From Nonomuraea wenchangensis (GTDB lineage: Bacteria > Actinomycetota > Actinomycetes > Streptosporangiales > Streptosporangiaceae), in assembly GCF_900111685.1 (NCBI RefSeq), contig NZ_FOHX01000005.1, positions 1-64,000 of the forward strand: DNA of 64,000 bases, given 5' to 3'. Made by a program: the position numbers and the translations under genes. The notes under the pieces were generated by a model. It was not told the origin of the DNA. It searched no databases and worked only from the letters and a program-made list of their open reading frames with translations. Of this stretch, positions 8,601 through 17,245 are shown piece after piece (positions within the stretch are counted from its first letter, which is position 1; every line of letters starts with the position of its first letter).

Positions 8601-10282
8601 CCGAACCCCGTCCCTACCAGAGTGAGTTCGGGCCGGGGGAGCCGGGGCCGCAGGGTCCGCCGGGTTCGCAGGGTCCGCCTTCCGGCGGTCATCCGGCCGC
8701 GCCGTCGCCTCAGGGGCCGTATCCGCCGCCGCCTGCGGGGCCGTATCCGCCGCCCCAGGGCCCGTATCCGTCGCCTCAGGGGCCGTACCCGCCGCCGATG
8801 CCTGTTCCGATGCCGTCGCGGTTGAGCCCGAAGGTGCTGCTCATCGACCCGGTGCGGATGCTGCCCTCCCTCCTCCTTCCCCTGGTGGGCGTGCTGTTCG
8901 TGGGCGGGTTCTCGCCCAGGTCGTACATCTGGGCCGCCCTCGGCGTCGTCGGCACGGTGGTGTTCGCGGTCATTCGCTGGGCCACCTTCACGTACGAGCT
9001 GGTGGGCGACCGCCTGGAGACCAAGCGCGCGCTCATCAGCCGGTCGGTCCGTACGATCCCGCTGGAACGGATCCGCGGCGTCGACGTCTCCACGCCTCCC
9101 ATGCACCGGCTGCTCGGCCTGGCCGTTCTCAAGATCGACACGGGAGCGAGCGGCGGGAACGAGGAGGCCGGGCTCGACGGGGTGACGCTCACCGAGGCCG
9201 AACGCCTCAAGACCGTCCTGCTGCGCCGCACCGCCCCCGCCGCCGTGCATCCCACCCATCCCGCTCATCCCGCGCGTGCGGCTCATGCCGAGCGGGAGAT
9301 CGTCAGGGTGCCGAAGCGGTGGCTGCTGTACGGGCCGCTGTCCGGGGCTTACCTGCTCACGCCGTTCGCGTTCGCGGGCGGCGCCATCGGGCTGGCGTTT
9401 CAGTGGGGCGACGAGCTGGGAGTGGGCCGCGACGTCGCCTGGCACGCGGGGGAGTGGCTCTGGGAGCGCCCCTACCTGCTGCTGGCCGTCGCCGTGCTGC
9501 TCGTCCTGGCGATGCCGGTGCTCGGCGGGGTCATGTATGCCGTCTTCAACTGGGACTTCGTGCTCAAGCGGCGGGACGGCTACCTGGTCGCCGAGCGCGG
9601 CCTGGTCAACCGGCGGAGCGTGTCACTGGAGTCCCAGCGGGTGCGCGGCTACGAGATCGTGGACGGGCTGGCCGAGCGGTGGGCGGGCGTCGTACGCGCC
9701 TGGGCCATCGTGACCGGCCTCGGCGACTCGCGGACGCGCGGCCAGCTTCTCCCCGACGTGCCACGGCCGGTCGCGTACGCGGTCACGGGCGAGGCCGTCG
9801 GGCCGTACGACGCCGCCCTGCGCCCCCACCCGCCCGTGGCCCGCAACCGCCGCCTCTTCCGCGCGATCTTCCCCTGGGCGCTGCTGGCCCTGCTGAGCGC
9901 CGTCGCGGCGGTGGCCACCGGGGTGACGCTGGGGTGGATCCTGGCCGTGGTCGCGCTGCTGCTCGCAGGCGCGGGCATCCCCCTGGGGCTCGACCGGTAC
10001 GCGTCCCTGGGGCACGGCTATGACGGGGCGCGGCTCAGCGTACGGTCGGGGTCGCTGCGCCGGGCCCAGGCCGTGATCGAACGACGGGCCGTGGTGGGGT
10101 GGCGGCTGCGGCAGACCTGGTTCCAGCGGCGCGCCGGGGTGCTCACCCTGATCGCCGGTGTGGGGGCCGGCACCGGCGGCTACGAGGCTATCGACGTCTC
10201 CGAGGCGCAGGGGGTGGCTTTCCCGACGGAGGTGACGCCGGAATGGCTGACCCCGTTCCTCAGCGGCCCTGAGGACTCCTGA
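8597..10282 (+). CDS. Multi-PH-domain membrane protein (YdbT-like)
   Basis: A 561-residue partner of the preceding gene. The first 75 residues are Pro/Gly-rich with repeated GPYPPP motifs and probably disordered. Three bacterial PH-like domains follow, each after a pair of membrane segments: about 135-210 (TYELVGDRLETKRALISRS, then IPLERIRGVDVSTPP), about 315-400 (DFVLKRRDGYLVAERGLV, then SLESQRVRGYEI) and about 470-540 (ARLSVRSGSLRRAQAVIERR). This three-domain layout is that of YdbT-family proteins. The Pro-rich leader is an elaboration seen in many actinobacteria. A hairpin terminator follows at once. Confidence 0.85.
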   Translation: MTEPRPYQSEFGPGEPGPQGPPGSQGPPSGGHPAAPSPQGPYPPPPAGPYPPPQGPYPSPQGPYPPPMPVPMPSRLSPKVLLIDPVRMLPSLLLPLVGVLFVGGFSPRSYIWAALGVVGTVVFAVIRWATFTYELVGDRLETKRALISRSVRTIPLERIRGVDVSTPPMHRLLGLAVLKIDTGASGGNEEAGLDGVTLTEAERLKTVLLRRTAPAAVHPTHPAHPARAAHAEREIVRVPKRWLLYGPLSGAYLLTPFAFAGGAIGLAFQWGDELGVGRDVAWHAGEWLWERPYLLLAVAVLLVLAMPVLGGVMYAVFNWDFVLKRRDGYLVAERGLVNRRSVSLESQRVRGYEIVDGLAERWAGVVRAWAIVTGLGDSRTRGQLLPDVPRPVAYAVTGEAVGPYDAALRPHPPVARNRRLFRAIFPWALLALLSAVAAVATGVTLGWILAVVALLLAGAGIPLGLDRYASLGHGYDGARLSVRSGSLRRAQAVIERRAVVGWRLRQTWFQRRAGVLTLIAGVGAGTGGYEAIDVSEAQGVAFPTEVTPEWLTPFLSGPEDS

Positions 10283-10286
10283 CGCG

Positions 10287-10311
10287 GTCCCCGGCCGTCA
10301 GGGCCGGGGAC
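10287..10311. terminator. Hairpin terminator between convergent genes
   Basis: A perfect 10-bp stem (10287-10296 GTCCCCGGCC with 10302-10311) and a five-base loop, lying five bases after the PH-operon stop and ahead of the sepH stop on the other strand. It is symmetric, so it could serve both genes. Confidence 0.7.
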
Positions 10312-10345
10312 TCACGACGTGCGGGGTCGCGTCGCGACTCGCCGG

Positions 10346-13159
10346 TCAGTCCTGGCGGCGGGCGCCGAACATGATCTCGTCCCAGGTCGGGACGGAGGCG
10401 CGGCGGCCACGGGAGCCCTTGCGCGCCTGCCGGGCGGCGGGGGCGGGCGGCGGGGACGGCACCGGAACCGGCGGCTCCTCCTTGGCGTCCTTGCCCCCCG
10501 GCCGTGCGGCCGGGACCTTGGGCTCGGCGGCAGGGGCGGGCTTCGGCTTGGGCGCCGGAGGCTTGGCCTCCTTGACCGCCTCCTGCTCGGCCTCGGGCTG
10601 CTGGTCCGCCTTCGGCTGTTCGGGCTTGGGCTGCTCAGCCGCAGGGGCAGCGTCCTCGGCGACCGGCTGCTCGGCAGCGGGCACTTCGGGGCTGGCAGCG
10701 GCCGGCGTGGCGGCCGACTGCTCTGCGGTTGCTGGTTCTGCCACGGCGGGCTCGGCCACGGCGGGCTCGGCCACGGCGGGCTCGGCCACGGCGGGCTCGG
10801 CCACGGCGGGCTCAGCCACGGCGGGCTCGGCCGTGGCGGGCTCCGCGACGGCGGGTCCTGCGGTGACCTGCTCCGCGGCGGCGGGCTCTGCGGTGCTGGA
10901 CTGCTCGGTGGCAGTAGCGGCTGCCGTACCGGCGGCGGGCTCGGTGGCCGGAGGCTCCGTGGCGGCGGCGGGCTCGTTAACGGTGGGCGGCTCGGTGACG
11001 GCGGTTTCGGTAGCGGCCGGCTGGGCGGCGGCGGGCTCCTCGGGCTCCGAGGTCTCCGTGCTCGGCTTCGTCTCCGCAGCCGGGGCTTCCGCCGCGACGG
11101 GGGCGGCCTGGCTCGGCGCCTGGTCGGGCTTCCCGTCGTCGCTGGTCGCCGGCTGAACGGGTGCCGCGTCGGCGTCGGTGCTCGCCTCGGGGGCAGGCGA
11201 GGCAGCGGTGGCCGTGGCGTCGGCAGGCGAGGCTTCGGCGGCCGGCGCCGTCGCGTGGGCGGGCGAGGCTTCGGCGGCCGGCGTCGTGGCGTCGGTGGTG
11301 GCGGTCCCACTGGCGGGCTGGACGGCGGGCGCGGTCGGCTGGACGGCGGCGGCAGTGGCGTCGGACGCTGGCTCGGTGAACGAGTCCACTGTGACGCTCG
11401 CGTCAGTGGACGGCTGCGCTTCGGCGGCGCCGGCAGAGGTCGCGTCCGCAGCAGTCGTGTCCGCGGAGGTCGTATCTGCGGAGGTCGGCTCCTGCGGGGT
11501 GGTGGAGTCGGTGGCTGCCTCCGGAGTGGCGGCGGCGTCGGTGGTGGCCGAGGGCTCGGTGGACGGCGCCACCTGAGCCGCAGGGGTCACCGGCGCGGAC
11601 GCGGCCGGCTCGGCGGACGTGGACTCCTCGTCCGGCTGGGCCGCATCGCTTGACACCGCGTCGCCGGACGGCGGGTTGGTGGACAGCCCCTCGGCGGCGG
11701 TTGGGGCGGACGGCTCCGCGGTGGAGGGGGTCGTGTCGGTGCCCGGAGTCGCGTGGGCAGACGGAGACGCCTGCCCGGCCGGCTCGGCGGGTGCCGCGTC
11801 CTGGACTGGCGGCGGCGTCGGCTGACCAGGCGTGACGCTCTCGGCAGGCGGCGGCGTCGGCTGCGGGGCCGTACGGAGCTCGGCGGCCGGAGGCTCGTGG
11901 GTGGTGGGAGCGTCCGTCGAGGTGGCGCGGGCGGACGGGGCGTAGATGGTGTCGTTGTCGCGGTCGGCTGGGCGGCCCGAGCTGAAGTCGGGCAGCCACG
12001 GCGAAGACCCGCCGCGGCGGGACGAGTTGTCGCCGGGCCGGGCGTGGCCGGCCTCACGGGACGGCGAGTCGGAACGCAGCGGCTCGCGGCCCGCCGGGGC
12101 TTGGTCGCGGGTGGCGTCGGTCGGCTGACGGAACGCGGACTCGTGAGAAGGGGAGTCGGCGTGGTAGGCGGACTCGCGGGAGGACGGGTCAGCGTGGTGG
12201 GCGGACTCGCGCGAAGGCGGGTCTGCACGGTAGGCCGACTCACGAGAAGGCGGGTCTGCACGGTAGGCGGACTCGCGGGAGGACGGGTCGGCGTGGTAGG
12301 CGGATTCGCGCGAAGGCGGGTCAGCCCGGTAGCCGGACTCGCGCGAAGGCAGGTCGGCGAGATAGGCCGACTCGCGGGACGGAGCGTCGGCGGGGCGGGA
12401 GAGGCCGGGGTCGGCGGAGCGTGGGGGCGGGTTGTAGCCGACGGCGGGCTCCTCCGGCTCGCGCCGCACCACCGAAGGGAACGGCAGCGCGTCGGAGGCG
12501 AGCGGCGGCACCGGCTGCAGCTTGGCCACGCGCGGCGCGAACGGCGTCACCGTGGTGTCCTCCACCACGGGCGGCTCGGGGTCGAAGTCGGCCGCCGACA
12601 GCCGCATGGCCTCGTCGTCGTGCGGCGACACGTGCCGCTTGCGCGGGTCGAACAGCCATTCGGCGTGGCGCGTGTGACCGTTCCAGACGTAGCCGAGCTT
12701 GACCCGCCACAGGCCGTCGTCGCGCTTGGCGGAGTCCCAGTCGATCTCGTCCGTGGGGACGCCGCGCCTGGTCAGCCGCTCGGCGACGAGGTCGCCGAGC
12801 GTGGGGCCGGGGGCGGACTCGCCCGGCATGCGTACGGCGACGCGCTGCGCCTGCTGGGCGACGTATTCCCGCTCCTGCAGGACGGGCCCCTCGAACCAGC
12901 GCACCCGCTCGACGGGGATCCCGGCGGTCGCCGCGATCTCCTCGGCGGTCTCACCGGCGCGGATGCGGGCCTGGATCTCCTTGGGACGCAACGGACTCTC
13001 CACTTCGATCTCGTACTGGCCGAGACGGGAGAAATTGCCGCGGACGGCAGCACGGAGCCGGTCGTCCACGGGAAGAGTGAAGCGGGTGCCCCGTCCGGCC
13101 GTGGCCAGTACGAGATAGGTGCCGTCCTCACTCACCGCGACGAGTCGGAGCTCCTGCAT
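10346..13159 (-). CDS. sepH: Cell-division protein SepH, greatly enlarged
   Basis: A 937-residue protein with the SepH signature at both ends. The N-terminal DUF3071 domain (about 1-165: MQELRLVAVSEDGTYLVL, then LRPKEIQARIRAGETAEEIA with a helix-turn-helix-like core) is the part that in Streptomyces SepH contacts FtsZ and stimulates its assembly. The extreme C-terminus carries the conserved SVPTWDEIMFG motif, here RASVPTWDEIMFGARRQD. Between them lie roughly 700 residues of disordered Pro/Ala/Thr/Glu-rich sequence with two repeat arrays: about eight 11-residue SRESAYxADPP units and about eight EPAVA pentapeptides. Streptomyces SepH is about 340 residues as I recall, so the linker is the unusual feature. 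ATG at 13159; upstream codons do not read as protein. Confidence 0.9.
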   Translation of the reverse strand: MQELRLVAVSEDGTYLVLATAGRGTRFTLPVDDRLRAAVRGNFSRLGQYEIEVESPLRPKEIQARIRAGETAEEIAATAGIPVERVRWFEGPVLQEREYVAQQAQRVAVRMPGESAPGPTLGDLVAERLTRRGVPTDEIDWDSAKRDDGLWRVKLGYVWNGHTRHAEWLFDPRKRHVSPHDDEAMRLSAADFDPEPPVVEDTTVTPFAPRVAKLQPVPPLASDALPFPSVVRREPEEPAVGYNPPPRSADPGLSRPADAPSRESAYLADLPSRESGYRADPPSRESAYHADPSSRESAYRADPPSRESAYRADPPSRESAHHADPSSRESAYHADSPSHESAFRQPTDATRDQAPAGREPLRSDSPSREAGHARPGDNSSRRGGSSPWLPDFSSGRPADRDNDTIYAPSARATSTDAPTTHEPPAAELRTAPQPTPPPAESVTPGQPTPPPVQDAAPAEPAGQASPSAHATPGTDTTPSTAEPSAPTAAEGLSTNPPSGDAVSSDAAQPDEESTSAEPAASAPVTPAAQVAPSTEPSATTDAAATPEAATDSTTPQEPTSADTTSADTTAADATSAGAAEAQPSTDASVTVDSFTEPASDATAAAVQPTAPAVQPASGTATTDATTPAAEASPAHATAPAAEASPADATATAASPAPEASTDADAAPVQPATSDDGKPDQAPSQAAPVAAEAPAAETKPSTETSEPEEPAAAQPAATETAVTEPPTVNEPAAATEPPATEPAAGTAAATATEQSSTAEPAAAEQVTAGPAVAEPATAEPAVAEPAVAEPAVAEPAVAEPAVAEPAVAEPATAEQSAATPAAASPEVPAAEQPVAEDAAPAAEQPKPEQPKADQQPEAEQEAVKEAKPPAPKPKPAPAAEPKVPAARPGGKDAKEEPPVPVPSPPPAPAARQARKGSRGRRASVPTWDEIMFGARRQD
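10740..10855 (-). repeat. 15-bp repeats inside sepH (EPAVA array)
   Basis: About eight nearly identical 15-base units (plus strand GCCACGGCGGGCTCG) encode EPAVA on the minus strand. The near-identity of the DNA units implies recent slippage or unequal exchange. Confidence 0.85.
12136..12390 (-). repeat. 33-bp repeats inside sepH (SRESAYxADPP array)
   Basis: About eight in-frame 33-base units encode an 11-residue repeat, SRESAY(H/R)ADPP, each with a Ser-Arg-Glu-Ser-Ala-Tyr core. Some units differ by only one or two bases; the array sits after the DUF3071 domain. Confidence 0.85.
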
Positions 13160-13319
13160 GCGAGTCCCTTCGTCAGCGTCGCCATTCTTCCCCCGGACCC
13201 TTGAGTCTCTCGCGTGTGCCGGTTGCCTGCCAGCACCGTACCCGGCATGTCCGAACATCGCCTTCCTGGGATAGCCAAGGGGCGATGTGACGCCGGTCAC
13301 ATTCGTCGAATCCATCCCT

Positions 13320-14267
13320 CTAGAGCCCGCCGCTATGCATGAGGAGGTTAAGGGCCCTCGACGGGTTCTGGCGAATCGCGTCGCGGGCAAAGGCGCAGTT
13401 GAGCTGAGACGCGAGGATCGTCGGGTTCGCGTCGGGGGTGTGTTCCAGGAGCCGCGCGGCGGCCGCCGCGAGGTGCGGCACGGCCCCCGTGTACGCGGCC
13501 CCGCCCGGCCCGATCCGGCACTCGTCCGCGTCCGCGGCCCCTACCACGAACACGCCGGCGCCCACCAGGGAGCGCACGGCCTGGCCGAGAGCGGGGGAGC
13601 CCGCGCCGTCCACGGGGAGGGCGGCGACGGACGGTCCCCGGGCGTGCCTGCGGATCCATTCCAGCCCCGCCAGCACGTCGGCCAGTGAGCCGGGCCCGCC
13701 GCAGCCGAGCGCCCTGATCGAGGTGATCCCGGCCGCCGGCGCCGCGGCGTGCGTCCGGCCGGCGACCTGGGTGCCGTGGCCGGTGCAGTCGCGGCCGGTG
13801 CCCCCGGTCGCGTCGTAGGCCCGCCACGCCCGGTCGCCGAACTCGGCGCGTCCGGTGTCGACACCGCTGTCCACCAGGTAGATCGTGGTTCCGGCCCCGG
13901 TGGCGGGCCCGGTGAGAGGGTGGGCGGGACGGCGTACGGGCATAGGGTGGATCTGCCGGTCGGGCTCGACTGCGCGCACTCGGGGGTCGGCGCGCAGCGA
14001 CGCCAGCTCGGCGGCGGTGAGATACGTGGCGAAGCCGGGCAGCGCCGCGGTGTAGTAGCGCCGCACCCGCCAGCGCACCTCGCCCACGAGGTCGCGGGCG
14101 GCGGCCCGGCCGCGCGCGACGACGATGTAGGGCCGGGTCGGCTCGGTGACGGCGGGGCGCGCGGTGAGGCCGGAGGCGGGCGTCATGGCCAGGGGTACGG
14201 CGGTCGCGGCGGCCGTCGCCGCGGCCGCGGCCAGATACACGGAGGGCAGGCCGAGTCGTCGGGGCAC
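13320..14267 (-). CDS. Subtilase-like secreted protein, probable pseudoprotease
   Basis: A 315-residue secreted S8-family protein. A signal peptide (about 1-37) is followed by an I9-type propeptide (about 45-106: RPYIVVARG to VRAVEPD) and a peptidase domain with the catalytic Asp block YLVDSGVDTG (Asp133) and His block CTGHGTQVAG (His164). The usual GTSMAxPH serine block is replaced by AAYTGAVPHLA, which puts Thr260 in place of Ser. The oxyanion Asn region reads VVGAADADEC instead of AAGN, and about 50 residues normally between these two blocks are missing. I infer an inactive or altered protease. GTG start at 14267; a stop codon lies in frame seven codons upstream, so a longer form is excluded. 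Confidence 0.8.
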   Translation of the reverse strand: MPRRLGLPSVYLAAAAATAAATAVPLAMTPASGLTARPAVTEPTRPYIVVARGRAAARDLVGEVRWRVRRYYTAALPGFATYLTAAELASLRADPRVRAVEPDRQIHPMPVRRPAHPLTGPATGAGTTIYLVDSGVDTGRAEFGDRAWRAYDATGGTGRDCTGHGTQVAGRTHAAAPAAGITSIRALGCGGPGSLADVLAGLEWIRRHARGPSVAALPVDGAGSPALGQAVRSLVGAGVFVVGAADADECRIGPGGAAYTGAVPHLAAAAARLLEHTPDANPTILASQLNCAFARDAIRQNPSRALNLLMHSGGL

Positions 14268-14380
14268 GAGCCACGAGGGTGCCTGTCAGCCATGTCACAC
14301 CAACATCGGGACACGCCGTCACGTCTATTCACGGGACAGGTCTTTACCGAGCGCATGATGAGAGAGGACTGATCCGGGGG

Positions 14381-15142
14381 ATGGGCGGCAAGCAGCGGAA
14401 CTTCGAGCTGAGTGGGCCGCAGATCCTGGGGAGCGCTCTCGCGGCGGTGACGGCCGCGGTGGCCGCCTCCTTCCTGGGCGTGGCCGGCACGGTGATCGGC
14501 GCGGCGGTCATGAGCGTCGGGAGCACGGTGGGCACCGCCGTCTACACGCACTACCTGAAGCGGACGGGGGAGCGGGTGCGGCTGCGGGCGGGTGCTCCCG
14601 CCGGCGCCGAGGAGGAGGCGTCCGGGGCCGGCGAGGGCGGGGACACGCTGGTGATGCCCGTCGTCGAGGCCGAGGAGCCGCGCAGGAGGCTGCCGTGGGG
14701 GCGGGTGGCGATGGCGGCTGCGCTGGTGTTCGCGGTCAGCATGGGCGGCATCCTCGTCTACCAGGCGGCCGCCAGGCAGACGGTGCACGAGCAGGTCACC
14801 GGCGGGACGACGCGGCACAAGCCCGACAACGGCGACCGCCGGGGGCCGTCGGAGCCGGCCGTCCGGGCGAGCGTTCCCGCCGCGCCGGTGGCCACGCCGG
14901 AGGCCGAGGTCACGCCCACGCCGACACCGTCGCCGACCGCCACGCCGACCGTGACGACCACGGTCACCGCCACGCCCACGGCCCCGGGCACGGTCGCCCC
15001 CACCGCCCCCACCAGCCAGGAGCCGGTCGAGCCTCAGCAGAGCGCCACCGTTCCGCCCGAGCCGGAGCCGACCCCGGCCGACCCGGCTCCCGAGCCGGAC
15101 CACCTGGAGGCGGAGGCTCAGCCGAGCACCTGGTCCAGGTAG
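14381..15142 (+). CDS. Membrane protein with Pro/Thr-rich tail, function unknown
   Basis: A 253-residue protein starting MGGKQRNFELSGPQILGSAL. A hydrophobic alanine/glycine-rich stretch (about 15-50) and a second segment (about 105-125, AMAAALVFAVSMGGILVY) suggest two membrane passes. They are followed by an extracytoplasmic-type tail rich in Pro, Thr, Ala and Glu (TPTPTPSPTATPT). The ATG at 14381 has a short GGGGG directly before it; longer in-frame starts upstream encode unlikely sequence. Proteins of this layout are common in actinobacteria without assigned function. Its last 25 bases overlap the end of the convergent oxidase gene. Confidence 0.65.
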   Translation: MGGKQRNFELSGPQILGSALAAVTAAVAASFLGVAGTVIGAAVMSVGSTVGTAVYTHYLKRTGERVRLRAGAPAGAEEEASGAGEGGDTLVMPVVEAEEPRRRLPWGRVAMAAALVFAVSMGGILVYQAAARQTVHEQVTGGTTRHKPDNGDRRGPSEPAVRASVPAAPVATPEAEVTPTPTPSPTATPTVTTTVTATPTAPGTVAPTAPTSQEPVEPQQSATVPPEPEPTPADPAPEPDHLEAEAQPSTWSR

Positions 15143-16395
15143 GCGTTGCCGAACAGGCGGCCGGGGTCGAGCCGGTCGCGGAGCGCGGTGAAGTCGGCGA
15201 AACGGGGATAGACCTTGGCGAGGTAGGCGGCGTCGCGCGTGTGCAGTTTGCCCCAGTGCGGCCGCCCGTCCAGCCGCGTCATGATCTCCTCGACGCCCTC
15301 GAAGTACGCCGGGTTCGGCGTGGGCCGGTAGACGTGGCAGGCGATGTACGCCGACGCCCGCCCGTACGCCGTGGACAGCCAGGCGTCGCTCGGCGGCGTC
15401 ACCCGCACCTCCACCGGGAACGTGATCTTCCAGTCCATGCGCTCGACGAGGTCCCGGGTCTCGCGCAGCGCCTGCGCCAGCCGCTCGCGCGGCACCGCGT
15501 ACTCCATCTCCAGGAAGCGCACGTCCCGCCGGGCCGTGAAGACCTTGTACGAGGCGTCCACCGACTCGGAGTCCCCGAGCGCCGCCGCGCTGACGGCGTT
15601 GATGCGCGGGATCAGCCCGGGGACGCGGGCGCCGAGCGCGCAGGCGGCCCCGAACACGGTGTTCTCCAGCAGGACGTCGTCCATCCAGTGCCGCGCGGCG
15701 CTGCGCGGCCGGGGCGGTCCGGGGTGCCGGTTGTTGGTCTTGACCAGGCAGGCGTCGGTGTGCGGCAGCCAGAAGAAGTCGAGATGCTCGTTGCCGGCGG
15801 TCAGCTCGTCGAGCGAGGCGAGGATGTCGCTGAGCGCCATCCTGCGCCGCCGGTTGTGCAGCAGGAACGCGGGCTCCACCCGCAGGGTCACCGAGGTCAG
15901 CACGCCGAGCGCGCCGAGCCCCACCCTGGCCGCGTCGAACAGCTCCTCGCCGGGGGCGGCGCTCGCCACCGTGCCGTCGGCGAGCACCAGCTCCAGCCCG
16001 GTCACCTGGTCGGCGAGGCCGCCGCTGTCGCGTCCTGTCCCGTGCGTGCCGGTCTGGATGGCGCCGGCGACGGTCTGCTCGGTGATGTCGCCCATGTTGG
16101 CGAGGGCGAGGCCGCGCCGGTGGAGCAGCTCGTTGAGCTCCCGCAGCGGGGTGCCGGCGAGGACGGTGACGCGGTCCTCGTCCCAGGAGACGACGCCGGT
16201 CAGCGCGTGGGGCCGCAGCATGAGGCCGTCGGTGAGCGCCACGCCGGTGAAGGAGTGCCCGGTGCCGACCATGCGGACGCGCCGCCCGGAGGCGGCGGCG
16301 TCGCGCACGGCCCGTACGACGTCCGCGACGGAGGCCGGTGCCCGGACCTCGGCGGGCTCGCCGGTCTGGTTCCCCGCCCAGTTCGTGAAGACCAT
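15118..16395 (-). CDS. FAD-linked sugar-lactone oxidase (ALO family)
   Basis: A 425-residue member of the D-arabinono-/L-gulono-1,4-lactone oxidase family, which oxidises aldonolactones or alditols with O2. The FAD-binding PCMH part carries VRMVGTGHSFTG (about 41-52), whose His is the usual site of covalent flavin attachment, and MGDITEQTVAGAIQTGTHG. The C-terminal ALO domain ends with PHWGKLHT and the usual DRLDPGRLFGNAYL. The exact substrate (arabinonolactone, gulonolactone, xylitol or another) cannot be told. The stop overlaps the convergent membrane-protein gene by 25 bases. Confidence 0.88.
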   Translation of the reverse strand: MVFTNWAGNQTGEPAEVRAPASVADVVRAVRDAAASGRRVRMVGTGHSFTGVALTDGLMLRPHALTGVVSWDEDRVTVLAGTPLRELNELLHRRGLALANMGDITEQTVAGAIQTGTHGTGRDSGGLADQVTGLELVLADGTVASAAPGEELFDAARVGLGALGVLTSVTLRVEPAFLLHNRRRRMALSDILASLDELTAGNEHLDFFWLPHTDACLVKTNNRHPGPPRPRSAARHWMDDVLLENTVFGAACALGARVPGLIPRINAVSAAALGDSESVDASYKVFTARRDVRFLEMEYAVPRERLAQALRETRDLVERMDWKITFPVEVRVTPPSDAWLSTAYGRASAYIACHVYRPTPNPAYFEGVEEIMTRLDGRPHWGKLHTRDAAYLAKVYPRFADFTALRDRLDPGRLFGNAYLDQVLG

Positions 16396-16458
16396 TGAGC
16401 AGCACCTCCGCGAGCGGGCAGGAGCCCGGGCACCTCCGACGTTAAACGTGAACGATAC

Positions 16459-17190
16459 TCAGTTTTCCCAGCCGGCGGGAAGCGGGTAGATGTCGCCCGC
16501 CTCCAGGGCCTCGCCCTTGATGACGTCGGAGACCGTCACCAGGTGGTAGCCCTTGGCCTGCAGGCTCTTGACGATGGACGGCATCGCGTCCACGGTCTGC
16601 TTCACCCAGTCGTGCATGAGGATGATGCCGTTGGGCTTGGCCACCTCAAGGGTCTTCTTCTTGATCGCCTCGACGTTCTTGCTCGCCCAGTCCTCCGAAC
16701 CCGCGGTCCAGAGGATGATCGGCATGCCGTACTCCTCCGCGATGTCGGAGACCTGCAGGTCGGCCAGCCCGTACGGAGGCCGCAGCAGCTTCGGCTCCAC
16801 GCCCGCCGCCTTCTTGACGGCGTCCTGCGTCTTCTGGATCTCGTTCCTGATGGCCCCAGGTTCGAGCTTGGTGAAGTCGGGGTGGCTGTAGCTGTGGTTG
16901 CCGAGCTCGTGACCCTCGGCGACCATGCGCTTGACGTACTGGGGGCGGCTCTTGGCGTACTGGCCCTCAAGGAAGAACGTCGCCTTGGCGTCGTACTTCT
17001 TCAGCGTGTCCAGCAGCGTGCCCGCGTACTTCCCCGGGCCGTCGTCGAAGGTCAGCGCGATGCACTTGACCTTCGAGCAGTCCACAGGAGCGGACTTGTC
17101 GGCGGGTTTGGCGGCGGCCTGCGCGGGCGCAGAGGCCATGGTGACGCAGACTGCCGCGATGGTCAGAAGTGAGGTGAGTTGTCGGGACAT
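16459..17190 (-). CDS. Secreted polysaccharide deacetylase
   Basis: A 243-residue NodB-domain deacetylase (carbohydrate esterase 4), expected to remove acetyl groups from peptidoglycan or chitin-like polymers outside the cell. A signal peptide (about 1-25, ending APAQAAA) precedes the catalytic domain. All motifs are present: TFDDGPG, the HxxxH zinc pair in NHSYSHP, RPPYGLAD, and IILMHDW. I chose the ATG at 17190 because GGAAG lies eight bases upstream; an ATG fifteen bases earlier lacks a binding site. Confidence 0.9.
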   Translation of the reverse strand: MSRQLTSLLTIAAVCVTMASAPAQAAAKPADKSAPVDCSKVKCIALTFDDGPGKYAGTLLDTLKKYDAKATFFLEGQYAKSRPQYVKRMVAEGHELGNHSYSHPDFTKLEPGAIRNEIQKTQDAVKKAAGVEPKLLRPPYGLADLQVSDIAEEYGMPIILWTAGSEDWASKNVEAIKKKTLEVAKPNGIILMHDWVKQTVDAMPSIVKSLQAKGYHLVTVSDVIKGEALEAGDIYPLPAGWEN

Positions 17191-17245
17191 CAGAAAAGCT
17201 TCCATTTGTGATGGATGTTGCGAGGGATGTCCCGACGGTAGCGGA

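Noticed and set aside
12136-12390. CRISPR-like regular repeats
   Set aside because: Units are contiguous, in frame within sepH and have no spacers; they encode an 11-residue repeat.
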